Of a stretch of 64,000 bases of DNA, positions 32,465-40,222 are shown piece after piece; position 1 is the stretch's first letter, and each line of letters opens with the position of its first letter. The notes under the pieces are model-generated. The model had not been told where the DNA came from and made no database searches. It saw nothing but the letters and a program-made list of their open reading frames with translations. Both the position numbers and the translations under genes were made by a program. Location of the stretch: assembly GCF_034006665.1 (NCBI RefSeq), contig NZ_JAVESI010000004.1, forward strand, positions 62,001 through 126,000. Direction: 5' to 3'. Source of the DNA: Trichloromonas sp034006665 (GTDB lineage: Bacteria; Desulfobacterota; Desulfuromonadia; Desulfuromonadales; Trichloromonadaceae).

Positions 32465-33757
32465 TTATACGGGTAGGCGCAGGGAAGTCAGGCTTTCGGT
32501 ATGGTAGGTCTGGGGGAAGAGATCGAAGGGACGCGACCATTCCAGGTGATAACCGCCATGCAGCAGCGGGACGAGGTCACGGGCCAGGGTCGGCGGATCG
32601 CAGGAAACGTAAAGGATGTGCGGTGGTCGCAGACGGGAGAGTTCCTTGGCGACGGTGTAGGCTCCGGTACGCGGCGGATCGAGGAGGACCAGATCGAAAG
32701 GTTTCTCGCGGCTGAAAAACTCCGCCGCTCCTTCAGCCGGGCGGGCGTGGAAAGAAACGTTGTCCACGCGGTTTTTGGCAGCGTTGTCGCGGGCCTTGAC
32801 GATGGAAGGGGCATAATCCTCCACCCCCACCACCTCGGCGACACGGCGGGCCAAGGGCAGGGAGAAATTACCCATGCCGCAGAAAAGATCGAGCACCCGC
32901 CGCGGCGGATTTTCGCCGAAGGCGGCCAAGACCTCGGCAACCAGACGCCGGTTCTGGGCCAGGTTGACCTGGGCGAACCCTCCGGGCCCATAGGCCAGGC
33001 GCAAGTCGCTGCCGGGTTCGGGATGGATGTACAGATCCTCGGTGCCGGTCACCAGTTGCAGCGAATCCTTGCGTCCGCACTGAAAAAAAAGGGCGTAACC
33101 GACCGTTTCCGCCAACGGTCGCAGATAGTCGGCCAACGCCCCTTCCCGCCCGGCGAGGACGTGAACGACGACCCGCACTCGCGCTTCGTCATCAGCCGCC
33201 ATATCGACCTGGGGAATCTTTTCAGGGCAAGGGGCAGCCGAAAGCCATTGACGAAAATGGGCCAACGCAGCATTGATCGCCGGAGCGGCGATGGGGCACT
33301 GGACGACGTCAATGACATAGTGGCTGCCACTGCGGTAGAAGCCCATGACGAAGCCCTTTTCGGTCATGCGGCATTTGAACTGCACCCGACTGCGGTAGCC
33401 CCATGCCTCGGGAGCATCAACCAGCGGAAGAACGCTCTTGGCGGAGATTCCCGCTTGGCGGACCAGGATCTCGCGGAAGATTTCCTCCTTCCAGCGCGCC
33501 TGCTCGGCATAGTCCAGATGCTGCCACTGGCAACCACCACAGAGACCGAAAACCGGACAAGGCGGGGTGCACCGTCCGGGACCGGCTTCCCGCAAAGCAA
33601 CCAGTTCCCCTTCGGCGTGACGTTTCTTTTCGCGGACGATGCGGCAGGAGATAAGATCGCCGGGAGCGGTGAAGGGGACGAAGATTGCCTTGCCGTCGTG
33701 CCGGCCGATCCCCGCGCCGCCGTAGGCGAGGCGTTCGATGAGCAAGGCTTTGATCAT
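32465..33757 (-). CDS. rlmD: 23S rRNA (uracil-C5)-methyltransferase, RlmD/TrmA family
   Basis: Class I SAM-dependent RNA m5U methyltransferase of 430 residues. An N-terminal TRAM-type domain (IERLAYGGAGIGRHDGK) is followed by the iron-sulfur cysteines of CTPPCPVFGLCGGCQW, the SAM motif DLFCGMGNFSLPLA, LLDPPRTGA, and the catalytic Cys in ILYVSCDPPTLARDL. The cluster and length suit the RlmD/RumA group, but RlmC-like or tRNA targets cannot be excluded by eye. Its start overlaps the stop of an upstream unknown gene as ATGA. It is the last gene of a run of RNA methyltransferases (rsmE, TrmJ-type, rlmD). Confidence 0.88.
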   Translation of the reverse strand: MIKALLIERLAYGGAGIGRHDGKAIFVPFTAPGDLISCRIVREKKRHAEGELVALREAGPGRCTPPCPVFGLCGGCQWQHLDYAEQARWKEEIFREILVRQAGISAKSVLPLVDAPEAWGYRSRVQFKCRMTEKGFVMGFYRSGSHYVIDVVQCPIAAPAINAALAHFRQWLSAAPCPEKIPQVDMAADDEARVRVVVHVLAGREGALADYLRPLAETVGYALFFQCGRKDSLQLVTGTEDLYIHPEPGSDLRLAYGPGGFAQVNLAQNRRLVAEVLAAFGENPPRRVLDLFCGMGNFSLPLARRVAEVVGVEDYAPSIVKARDNAAKNRVDNVSFHARPAEGAAEFFSREKPFDLVLLDPPRTGAYTVAKELSRLRPPHILYVSCDPPTLARDLVPLLHGGYHLEWSRPFDLFPQTYHTESLTSLRLPV

Positions 33758-34149
33758 TTCACCACCCGGAAGGGCCGACGGGCCTGTTTGCGTTTTTCCA
33801 GTTCGGCAGCAAGCAGTCTGGTTGGGAATTGGGGGGCGCGTAGATAGGCAAAGGTGCTGGCAGCGAAAGCGTCCATCAGTTCGGCGCGCACGGCGGCAAG
33901 ATCGGCCGTCGCCACCCCCATGCGCTCAAGAGAACGGCTCCACTTCAGCTCCTCGCCGAGCAGTCCGCGTACGCGGTGGGTCTCCCCTTCGGGATCGACC
34001 GCATCGGGAAAGAGCGCCGCGGTGAGGGCGACCCGACAGCGCACCTCGATGCGCAGGCGGTGGTAATCGCCGAAATAGCGGTTCGAACCCTCGACGAATT
34101 CGAGCCGCACCCCGTTATCGAATTGTTCATTGCGCAGAATGGTTTCCAT
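33754..34149 (-). CDS. Conserved-looking protein of unknown function in an rRNA methylase operon
   Basis: A 131-residue protein with an excellent ribosome site (AGGAGG, four bases before ATG). It begins METILRNEQFDNGVRLEFVE, followed by YFGDYHRLRIEVRCRVAL and a helical, basic C-terminal half (LLAAELEKRKQARRPF). No signal peptide or membrane segment. I do not recognise the family. It lies between a TrmJ-type and an RlmD-type methyltransferase, 12 bases after the first and overlapping the second by four bases, so all three are co-translated. An accessory role in RNA modification or ribosome maturation is a guess from position only. Confidence 0.75.
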   Translation of the reverse strand: METILRNEQFDNGVRLEFVEGSNRYFGDYHRLRIEVRCRVALTAALFPDAVDPEGETHRVRGLLGEELKWSRSLERMGVATADLAAVRAELMDAFAASTFAYLRAPQFPTRLLAAELEKRKQARRPFRVVK

Positions 34150-34161
34150 GCGGCCTCCTCA

Positions 34162-34905
34162 TCATTTTCTGCGCTCGGCCTCGACCCAATCGATGCGACT
34201 GAAGAGGCCGTGAAGAATGCGCGTCTCCCGGTCGTTGAGTCCGGCGCGGCCGAAAATGCGACGGAAGGAACGGAGAATGTGCTCGGGGTTCTGAGGATCG
34301 AGAAACTCGATGTCGAGCAGGGTACGGCGCATATGCGCGTAGAGTCCCTCCAGGGTCCGGTTCTCGGCGAGCTTCTTGCGCCCGTGTTGGCGACCCTCCA
34401 GTTCCCCTCGGGCCTTGGCGGTTTCGTAAAGGCAAAGGGAGACGGCCTGGGCAAGATTCATGGACGGCAGGGCATCGGCGGTGGGAATGGTGATAAAGCG
34501 CTGGCAGAGATCGAGCTCCGTCGTCAGCAGCCCGGTATCCTCGCGGCCGAAGACCAGGGCCACGGGGCCGTTCGCGGTCAGCGGAAGCACTTCCCGGGCG
34601 GCCTCGTCGGGATGAAGGAAATCCTCCCGGTACTTGCCGAAGCGACGGGTGGTGCCCAGCGCCAGGCGGCAGTCGGCCAGCGCCGAGGGAAGATCCGCGA
34701 AGATCCGCGCCGCTTCCAGCAGGGTTCCGGCCTTGACCGCCATGCGCCGGGCCTCGTCGGAGAGGTGATCGGCGCTGGGGTTGACCAAACGCAGATCGGC
34801 AAAGCCGAAGTTCATCATCGCCCGACAGACGGAACCGACGTTTAACGCTCCCTGGGGTTCGACCAGCACCACGGCGATATTGGCAAGATTCATGGCGACT
34901 TCCAT
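34162..34905 (-). CDS. SPOUT RNA methyltransferase, TrmJ/TrmH type
   Basis: A 247-residue 2'-O-ribose methyltransferase of the SPOUT superfamily. The start MEVAMNLANIAVVLVEPQGALNVG matches TrmJ (N-terminal substrate loop with NVGSVCRAMMNFGF). The knot motifs are ALVFGREDTGL and PSMNLAQAVSLCLYE. The C-terminal helical extension (RTLLDIEFLDP...) is as in TrmJ, which methylates position 32 of tRNA. The start ATG overlaps the rsmE stop (TAATG); a second ATG four codons on is an alternative. tRNA Nm32 activity is the likeliest but is inferred from family only. Confidence 0.87.
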   Translation of the reverse strand: MEVAMNLANIAVVLVEPQGALNVGSVCRAMMNFGFADLRLVNPSADHLSDEARRMAVKAGTLLEAARIFADLPSALADCRLALGTTRRFGKYREDFLHPDEAAREVLPLTANGPVALVFGREDTGLLTTELDLCQRFITIPTADALPSMNLAQAVSLCLYETAKARGELEGRQHGRKKLAENRTLEGLYAHMRRTLLDIEFLDPQNPEHILRSFRRIFGRAGLNDRETRILHGLFSRIDWVEAERRK

Positions 34906-35630
34906 TAGCCTAAGTCCCCCAGGGCGTATTGCAACAGCGCCGCGCCGACGATGGCCGCCGTTTCGGTACGCAGAATCCGTCCGCCGAGAGAGACCACCAA
35001 AATCCCCGTCCCTTGCGCCTCTTCGATCTCCGCCGCGGTGAAGCCCCCTTCCGGGCCGACCAGCAGGGCGATGCGTTCCGGCCGCTGGCCGCGTAGCGCT
35101 TCCTTGAGCGTCCAGCCTGCCTCCCCCTCGTAGAGCATCAGGCGCAGCTCGCTTTCGGCACATTCTCCCAGAACCTCTTGCCAATGGAAGACCGGGGCCA
35201 GTTCCGGCAACATCCCCCGGCGGCACTGATAGGCGGCGCGCCGTAACACCTGAGGCCAACGGTGGGATTTCTTCTGCGCGGCGTCCCGCTCATCGAGGGT
35301 GGCACTGCGCTGCGAAACATAGGGAACGATGCGGCCGACGCCGATTTCAGTCAGTTTCTGCAGCACCAGTTCAAAGCGTTCCTTTTCCGGCAGGGCCTGG
35401 TAGACGATGATTTCTACGGGACTTTCAGGGGGAACGGAGAACTTCCGGAAGGGAATGAGAACACGTCGCCCGGCCTCTTCATGCAGCCGGACACGATGAA
35501 AAGCCCCGCTGCCGTCAACCAGGGTGAAGATCTCGCCGGATCGAGCCTGCCAGCACGCCAGCGCCGCTTCCAAAGACTCACCCAGGGGGATTTCCCGCTC
35601 CGGCGTCACCCGCCCCGAAACGCGCAGCAG
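34905..35630 (-). CDS. rsmE: 16S rRNA m3U1498 methyltransferase RsmE (probable CTG start)
   Basis: SPOUT methyltransferase acting on U1498 of 16S rRNA. The body is clear: a PUA-like N-terminal domain (IPLGESLEAALACW..GEIFTLVDGSG), then EKLTEIG-like LVLQKLTEIGVGRIVPYVSQRS in two blocks, and the C-terminal knot ALLVGPEGGFTAAEIEEA with LGGRILRTETA. The start is uncertain. There is no in-frame ATG downstream of holC. A very strong GGAGGAGG site lies nine or ten bases before CTG CTG (35625-35630), which would give the normal length of 241 residues and an N-terminal strand LRVSGRV. A GTG at 35609 is the alternative but removes that strand. Confidence 0.87.
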   Translation of the reverse strand: MLRVSGRVTPEREIPLGESLEAALACWQARSGEIFTLVDGSGAFHRVRLHEEAGRRVLIPFRKFSVPPESPVEIIVYQALPEKERFELVLQKLTEIGVGRIVPYVSQRSATLDERDAAQKKSHRWPQVLRRAAYQCRRGMLPELAPVFHWQEVLGECAESELRLMLYEGEAGWTLKEALRGQRPERIALLVGPEGGFTAAEIEEAQGTGILVVSLGGRILRTETAAIVGAALLQYALGDLG

Positions 35631-35649
35631 GCTTGCCGCACCTCCTCCA

Positions 35650-36066
35650 TTAACGCATGGACGGGGCAAAACCGGCCTCCCGAAAGCGGGCGAAGCGGCG
35701 ACGGGCGGCCTCTGCCAGAGCATCGTCATACATTTCGGCGAAATCGATGATTCGCTCGAACTGGCCCGTGAACTCAAGGGAAGCGGGACGCCCCATGATC
35801 AGCACCCGTGCCCCATTGGGGTTACGCTCTTCAACGGCGATGACCACCGGCTCGTCAAGACAGTCGACGGCGCCGTTGGCGAAGGCGTGGGGAAGAAAGG
35901 AGCCCTTTTTCCAGGTCCACATAAAGCGGTCGAGGGTCACCGCCTGGTTGTCGTCGTGCACCAGAATCAACACCCGCTCCCCTTCGGCGAAGAACTCCTC
36001 GGCCAAGCGGCACAGATGCAGGGCTTTTTCCTCTTTCTTCAGCTTAACAAATTCAACCTTGGGCAT
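35650..36066 (-). CDS. holC: DNA polymerase III chi subunit
   Basis: A 138-residue protein matching HolC, the clamp-loader accessory subunit that contacts single-strand binding protein. Characteristic blocks are CRLAEEFFAEGERVLILVHD, the TLDRFMWTWKKGSFLPH signature and the VVIAVEERNPNGARVLI strand with the acidic patch. It starts MPKVEFVKLKK. It lies 34 bases after the korC stop and just before rsmE; linkage to the ferredoxin oxidoreductase genes is positional only. HolC is normally paired with HolD (psi), which I do not see here and which most deltaproteobacteria lack. Confidence 0.82.
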   Translation of the reverse strand: MPKVEFVKLKKEEKALHLCRLAEEFFAEGERVLILVHDDNQAVTLDRFMWTWKKGSFLPHAFANGAVDCLDEPVVIAVEERNPNGARVLIMGRPASLEFTGQFERIIDFAEMYDDALAEAARRRFARFREAGFAPSMR

Positions 36067-36100
36067 AATACCGGACCTTCGCGAGCCAGGGCGCAGAGGG

Positions 36101-36661
36101 TCAGGCGGCCGCGTTCATCGCGGCGCGGGCACGGGCGGCACCGAGGTCGATAGCCTGGACGTTGAGGGGAATGAAACGATGATTGCGCTCCGGCAAGGCG
36201 TCGGCAAGGGCCGCCTTAAGGGCGTCGAGGGAGACGGCACCGGTCAGTTCGGCGTAGGCACCGATGGCGATCATGTTGAGCAACCGGGCATCGCCAATTT
36301 CCAGGGCCATTTCGTTGAGGGGCAGACGAAGCACCCGCAAATCGGAACGGCTGTCGCCGCAATCCTCAATGAGGGAGCTGTTGATGATACACAAACCGCC
36401 GGAACGCACCCGACCGAAATATTTTTCCATGGAGAGGGGATTGAGCAGAATCGCCGCGCCGGGGTTGCCGATGACCGGCGATCCGACTTCGCCGTCGGCG
36501 ACCACCACCGTGCAGGTCGCCGCCCCGCCCCGCTTCTCGACGCCGTAGGCGGGAAAGTAGGAGGCATTGCGCCCTTCGCGGATGGCCGCGTAGGCGAGCA
36601 GGTTGCCGATCAGCAGAATGCCCTGGCCGCCGAAGCCGGCCATGAAAACTTCATGATTCAT
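36101..36661 (-). CDS. korC: 2-oxoacid:ferredoxin oxidoreductase, gamma subunit
   Basis: Gamma subunit of the four-subunit enzyme that decarboxylates 2-oxo acids to acyl-CoA with ferredoxin, reversible in anaerobes. It has 186 residues from MNHEVFMAGFGGQGI (GGAG six bases upstream). The glycine-rich loop GFGGQGILLIGNLLAYAA and the YGVEKRGGAATCTVVV block are the gamma-domain signature. It is the last of the korD-A-B-C set. Substrate, 2-oxoglutarate versus branched 2-oxoacids (Vor), cannot be settled by eye; the gene order is that of the Geobacter 2-oxoglutarate enzyme. Confidence 0.88.
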   Translation of the reverse strand: MNHEVFMAGFGGQGILLIGNLLAYAAIREGRNASYFPAYGVEKRGGAATCTVVVADGEVGSPVIGNPGAAILLNPLSMEKYFGRVRSGGLCIINSSLIEDCGDSRSDLRVLRLPLNEMALEIGDARLLNMIAIGAYAELTGAVSLDALKAALADALPERNHRFIPLNVQAIDLGAARARAAMNAAA

Positions 36662-36686
36662 TGTCTTCTCCATCAACGCGCCCGAT

Positions 36687-37442
36687 TCAGGCGGCGCTCG
36701 TATCCTTGAAGGTCGCCAGGGGGAAGTAAGGGATCATCTCCTCGGCGATGCGGGCATTGGCCTTGAGGGGATCCATCCCCCAGTTGGTCGGGCAGGCCGA
36801 GAGGACTTCGACGAAGGAAAAACCACGCCCCTGAAGCTGGGTCTCAAAAGCCTGCTTGATCACTCGCCCGGCCTGCATCACGTTTTTCGGGGTATTGACC
36901 GCTACCCGGGCGCTGAAAGCCACGCCTTCGAGTTGGGCCAGAAGTTCGGCCATGCGGATCGGATAGCCGTCGTTGCCGACGTTGCGTCCGTAAGGCGAGG
37001 TCGAGGTCTTCTGATTGGGCAACGTGGTCGGCGCCATCTGCCCGCCGGTCATGCCGTAGGTGGTGTTATTGACGAAAATGACTGTCATCCCTTCCCCCCG
37101 ATTGGCGGCGTGAATGATTTCGCTGGTACCGATGGCCGCCAGATCGCCGTCCCCCTGATAGGTGAAGACGAACTTGTCCGGGCAGGCACGTTTGACACCG
37201 GTCGCCACCGCCGGTGCCCGGCCGTGGGGCGCTTCGACCACATCGATGTCGAAGTAGGCGTAGAGAAAAACGCTGCAACCCACGGAAGCGACGCCGATGG
37301 TCTTCTCCTGGACACCGAAATGATCCATCGCTTCGGCGACCAGCCGATGGATGGTGCCGTGCTGGCAGCCGGGGCAGAAATGGGTCTGGACATCCTTGAG
37401 GGAAACGGGATGGGCGAATACCTGTTGCATGGCGGTCGACAT
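36687..37442 (-). CDS. korB: 2-oxoacid:ferredoxin oxidoreductase, beta (TPP-binding) subunit
   Basis: Thiamine-diphosphate subunit, 251 residues from MSTAMQQVF (AAGGA six bases upstream, two bases after the korA stop). It has the family Cys motif HFCPGCQHGTIHRLV, the ASVGCSVFLYAYFDID region and the TPP/Mg motif YQGDGDLAAIGTSEI followed by NNTTYGMTGGQMAPTT. A missing fourth cluster Cys relative to pyruvate enzymes is normal for the Kor/Vor group. The complex supplies or consumes reduced ferredoxin in the TCA cycle of anaerobes. Start chosen against a long upstream shadow frame. Confidence 0.9.
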   Translation of the reverse strand: MSTAMQQVFAHPVSLKDVQTHFCPGCQHGTIHRLVAEAMDHFGVQEKTIGVASVGCSVFLYAYFDIDVVEAPHGRAPAVATGVKRACPDKFVFTYQGDGDLAAIGTSEIIHAANRGEGMTVIFVNNTTYGMTGGQMAPTTLPNQKTSTSPYGRNVGNDGYPIRMAELLAQLEGVAFSARVAVNTPKNVMQAGRVIKQAFETQLQGRGFSFVEVLSACPTNWGMDPLKANARIAEEMIPYFPLATFKDTSAA

Positions 37443-37444
37443 GA

Positions 37445-38509
37445 TCAATCCTTGTAATACGTGCGAATCTGGGCCAGCAGCTCTTCCGGGGTCGGCAGGG
37501 AACCGGCTCCCGGCGGACGACCGTAGAAAAAGACCTCGGCATCCCGAGCCACGGAGAGGCGGACATCCTCCACCATCTGGCCGGTGTTGAGCTCGAAGCA
37601 GAGTACCCGTTTGGTGCGCGCGGTAGCGTCGGCAAAGGCCTTGTCCGGAAAGGGAAAGAGAGTGATGGGGCGCAACAGACCGACCTTGAGCCCCTCTTCC
37701 CGAGCCATGCGGATGGCGGTCTTGGCGATGCGGGAGGTGACGCCAAAGGCCGTCACCAGCAGCTTGGCATCGTCGAGTCCGGCGGTCTCGCAACGCGTTT
37801 CCCGCTCGCGAAGCTCTTGGTACTTACGGTACAGCTTCCAGTTGTGGGCTTCGAGCTCGCCGTCGCCAAGGTAAAGGGATTTGACCACCCGCTGGGCGCG
37901 GCCGTCCTTGCCGGAAACGGCCCAGTCCTTGGCCGGAAGATCGGCGGGAGCAACGTAGGGATGAGGAATCAGCGCCTCCTTCATCTGCCCGAGGACGGAA
38001 TCGCCGAGGAGCATGGCCGGCACCCGGTAGCGGTCGGAGAGATCGAAGGCGAGCATGGTCAGGTCGTACATCTCCTGTACCGAATGGGGGGCGAGAACAA
38101 TGGTGTGATAGCCGCCGTGGCCGCCCCCTTTGACCGCTTGGAAGTAGTCGGACTGGGAGGCGTCGATACCGCCGAGACCGGGACCGCTGCGGGAGATATT
38201 GACGATCAACCCGGGCAGCTCGCTCCCCGCCATGTAGGAAATTCCCTCCTGCTTGAGGGAGATGCCGGGGCTGGAAGAGGAGGTCATCGCCCGCATGCCG
38301 CAAGCGCTGGCGCCAAGCAGCATGTTGATCGAGGCGATTTCGCTCTCGGCCTGGATGAAAGTGCCGCCGACCTTGGGAAACTCACGGGATATGTATTCGG
38401 GAATGTCGCTTTGAGGGGTGATGGGATAACCGAAATAGAAGCGGCAGCCCGCCTCGATGGCCCCCATGGCGACGGCTTCGTTACCTTTGACTAACAGACG
38501 TTTCTGCAA
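37445..38509 (-). CDS. korA: 2-oxoacid:ferredoxin oxidoreductase, alpha subunit (TTG start)
   Basis: Pyrimidine/transketolase-half subunit, 354 residues. It has KGNEAVAMGAIEAGCRFYFGYPITPQSDIPEYIS (in outline), the ESEIASINMLLGAS region, SSSPGISLKQEGISYMAG and a C-terminal domain II with GVTSRIAKTAI. The start is TTG at 38507-38509: GGAGG lies exactly five bases before it and homologues begin M.K.LLVKGNEA. An in-frame upstream extension has no ribosome site. It is often named VorB in databases. It is 63 bases downstream of the ferredoxin-like subunit. Confidence 0.9.
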   Translation of the reverse strand: MQKRLLVKGNEAVAMGAIEAGCRFYFGYPITPQSDIPEYISREFPKVGGTFIQAESEIASINMLLGASACGMRAMTSSSSPGISLKQEGISYMAGSELPGLIVNISRSGPGLGGIDASQSDYFQAVKGGGHGGYHTIVLAPHSVQEMYDLTMLAFDLSDRYRVPAMLLGDSVLGQMKEALIPHPYVAPADLPAKDWAVSGKDGRAQRVVKSLYLGDGELEAHNWKLYRKYQELRERETRCETAGLDDAKLLVTAFGVTSRIAKTAIRMAREEGLKVGLLRPITLFPFPDKAFADATARTKRVLCFELNTGQMVEDVRLSVARDAEVFFYGRPPGAGSLPTPEELLAQIRTYYKD

Positions 38510-38572
38510 AACGACCTCCGGACGCACCGTCCCTGCCGCGGCAACTCCGGGCACGGTCGGTGCGCTTGATTA

Positions 38573-38803
38573 TCAGGCGACTTTTACTTTGACTTCTTTG
38601 AAGATGGTAATGGCCACATCCGGACAGATCCGGGCGCACATGGCGCAGGAGACGCATTTTTCCTGATCCTCATCACTGATGACCGCCGGCAGAAAACCCT
38701 GGCGATTGAGCTTGTCGCTCATACGGATCAGGCCATGGGGACAAGCGGTGGTACAAAGTCCGCAACCCTTGCAGCGCAATTCATCGATCACAACCTTTTG
38801 CAC
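38573..38803 (-). CDS. korD: 2-oxoacid:ferredoxin oxidoreductase, delta (ferredoxin) subunit (GTG start)
   Basis: A 76-residue 2[4Fe-4S] ferredoxin-like subunit that passes electrons from the TPP centre to free ferredoxin. The two binding motifs are CKGCGLCTTACP and CVSCAMCARICP, complete in all eight cysteines. I start it at GTG 38803, with AAGGA eight bases upstream, giving (M)QKVVIDELRC. A longer ATG frame to 38854 has no good ribosome site. It is first in the korD-A-B-C series. Confidence 0.88.
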   Translation of the reverse strand: MQKVVIDELRCKGCGLCTTACPHGLIRMSDKLNRQGFLPAVISDEDQEKCVSCAMCARICPDVAITIFKEVKVKVA

Positions 38804-38926
38804 GATGGATGTCCTTCCCGGGGAAAACAGAACCTTTTTGGGCGTTTCAATCAAGTTTTCAAAATTAACAAACGGGGCCTTCGGGCGTCAACGGAAATTT
38901 TCTCCCGCCCCGTCCGTGCAAAGGAA

Positions 38927-38954
38927 GGGGCGATCCCCACCCAGGGACCGCCCC
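38927..38954 (-). terminator. Possible terminator of apgM
   Basis: Stem GGGGCG/CGCCCC (38927-38932 with 38949-38954) extended inside by TCCC/GGGA. On the minus strand it is followed by TTCCTTTG. It lies between the apgM stop and the korD leader. Confidence 0.4.
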
Positions 38955-38978
38955 GACAACGATCTCCGCAAAACGGCC

Positions 38979-40181
38979 TCAGCCGAGCAGACGGCTCATC
39001 ATGACGTGCCCTTCGCGGAGGTGCAACCCGGTGGCGGCGGCAGCTTTCTCCCCGTACCCCTCCACCTTCCCTACCGGTGGGAACTCCCCGGCCGACCCAA
39101 AGAGGATGTAGGGGACGGGATCAAGGGTATGGGTCATTTTGCGTACCGGGGTAGGGTGATCGGGGAGGACCAGCACCCGGTAATCGCCCAGTGCGGGCAA
39201 TCCGGCCAGCACCGTGCCGACCACCAGCTCGTCGAAAGCCTCGATGGCGGCGATTTTGTCCTGGAGATTGCCTGAATGGGCCGCCTCGTCGGGGGCTTCC
39301 ACATGCAGGTAGACGAAATCCCGGCTTTTAAGCGCCTCTAGGGCGGCCTCGGCCTTGCCCCGGTAGTTGGTGTCGAGATAGCCGGTAGCCCCGGGAACCT
39401 CGATAATATCGAGCCCGGCGCAAACGCCGATGCCCTTGATCAAGTCGACGGCGGAAATCACCGCGCCGCTGATTCCGTACTTCTCTTTCATCGTCTGCAT
39501 GCGCGGCGCGCGGCCGTGCCCCCAGAGCCAGATGGAATTGGCCGGGGCCAGGTCGGCATCCATCCGCCGGTCATTGACCGGATGCCTCTTGAAGAGCATC
39601 TGCGACGAGGTCATCAGATTGATCAGGGCATCAGCCCCTTCCCCCCTGGGGAGATGCTCCTCAATGCTCTGGTGGGTCAGGTCGTGGGGCGGCGTAAAGG
39701 TCAACTTGTCGCTCCCGCCTTTCCAGACCATCAGGTGCCGATAGGAAACCCCGGGATAGAACTGGAACTCGTCACCGCCGAACTCCTCCTGCAAGTCGGC
39801 GATCAGCACCCGTGCCTCGGCAGTGGTGATATGTCCAGCGGAAAAATCCTCCATGTAAAGCTTGCCGTAATGGGGAAGCAGAGTCACCAGATTGAGCCGG
39901 AAGGCAACATCGTCCGGTCCGAGCTCCACCCCCATGCTAGCCGCTTCAAGGGGCGAGCGGCCGCTGTAGCAGGAAGCGGGATCGTAACCGAAAACGGAGA
40001 GGTTGGCGACATCGCTGCCGGGGTGAAACCCCTGGGGCACGGTCTCCAGCAGGCCGACTTCCCCCTTGCGGGCCAAAGCGTCCATGTTCGGGGTGCGGGC
40101 ATGCTCCAGAGGGGTGCGCCCGGAGAGTTCCTCCAGGGGCTCGTCGGCCATGCCGTCTCCCAGTAAAACGATATATTTCAT
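38979..40181 (-). CDS. apgM: Cofactor-independent phosphoglycerate mutase (archaeal type)
   Basis: A 400-residue alkaline-phosphatase-fold enzyme. The metal-binding N-terminus is MKYIVLLGDGMADEP, followed by ARTPNMDALARKG with the putative phospho-acceptor Thr/Ser region, and the C-terminal metal motifs VHVEAPDEAAHSGN (reads YLHVEAPDEAAHSG), DYRVLVLPDHPTPV. Archaeal members convert 3- to 2-phosphoglycerate. A bacterial subfamily of this kind has been proposed to act instead as homoserine kinase, and this protein resembles that subfamily in length and N-terminus. GAGGAG precedes the start closely. It is the last gene of the mutS-amidase-glnD-xerD-apgM block. Confidence 0.82.
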   Translation of the reverse strand: MKYIVLLGDGMADEPLEELSGRTPLEHARTPNMDALARKGEVGLLETVPQGFHPGSDVANLSVFGYDPASCYSGRSPLEAASMGVELGPDDVAFRLNLVTLLPHYGKLYMEDFSAGHITTAEARVLIADLQEEFGGDEFQFYPGVSYRHLMVWKGGSDKLTFTPPHDLTHQSIEEHLPRGEGADALINLMTSSQMLFKRHPVNDRRMDADLAPANSIWLWGHGRAPRMQTMKEKYGISGAVISAVDLIKGIGVCAGLDIIEVPGATGYLDTNYRGKAEAALEALKSRDFVYLHVEAPDEAAHSGNLQDKIAAIEAFDELVVGTVLAGLPALGDYRVLVLPDHPTPVRKMTHTLDPVPYILFGSAGEFPPVGKVEGYGEKAAAATGLHLREGHVMMSRLLG

Positions 40182-40222
40182 GATCTCCTCGCGATGAAAT
40201 GATTTCCCGGTTTCGCCTTCGC

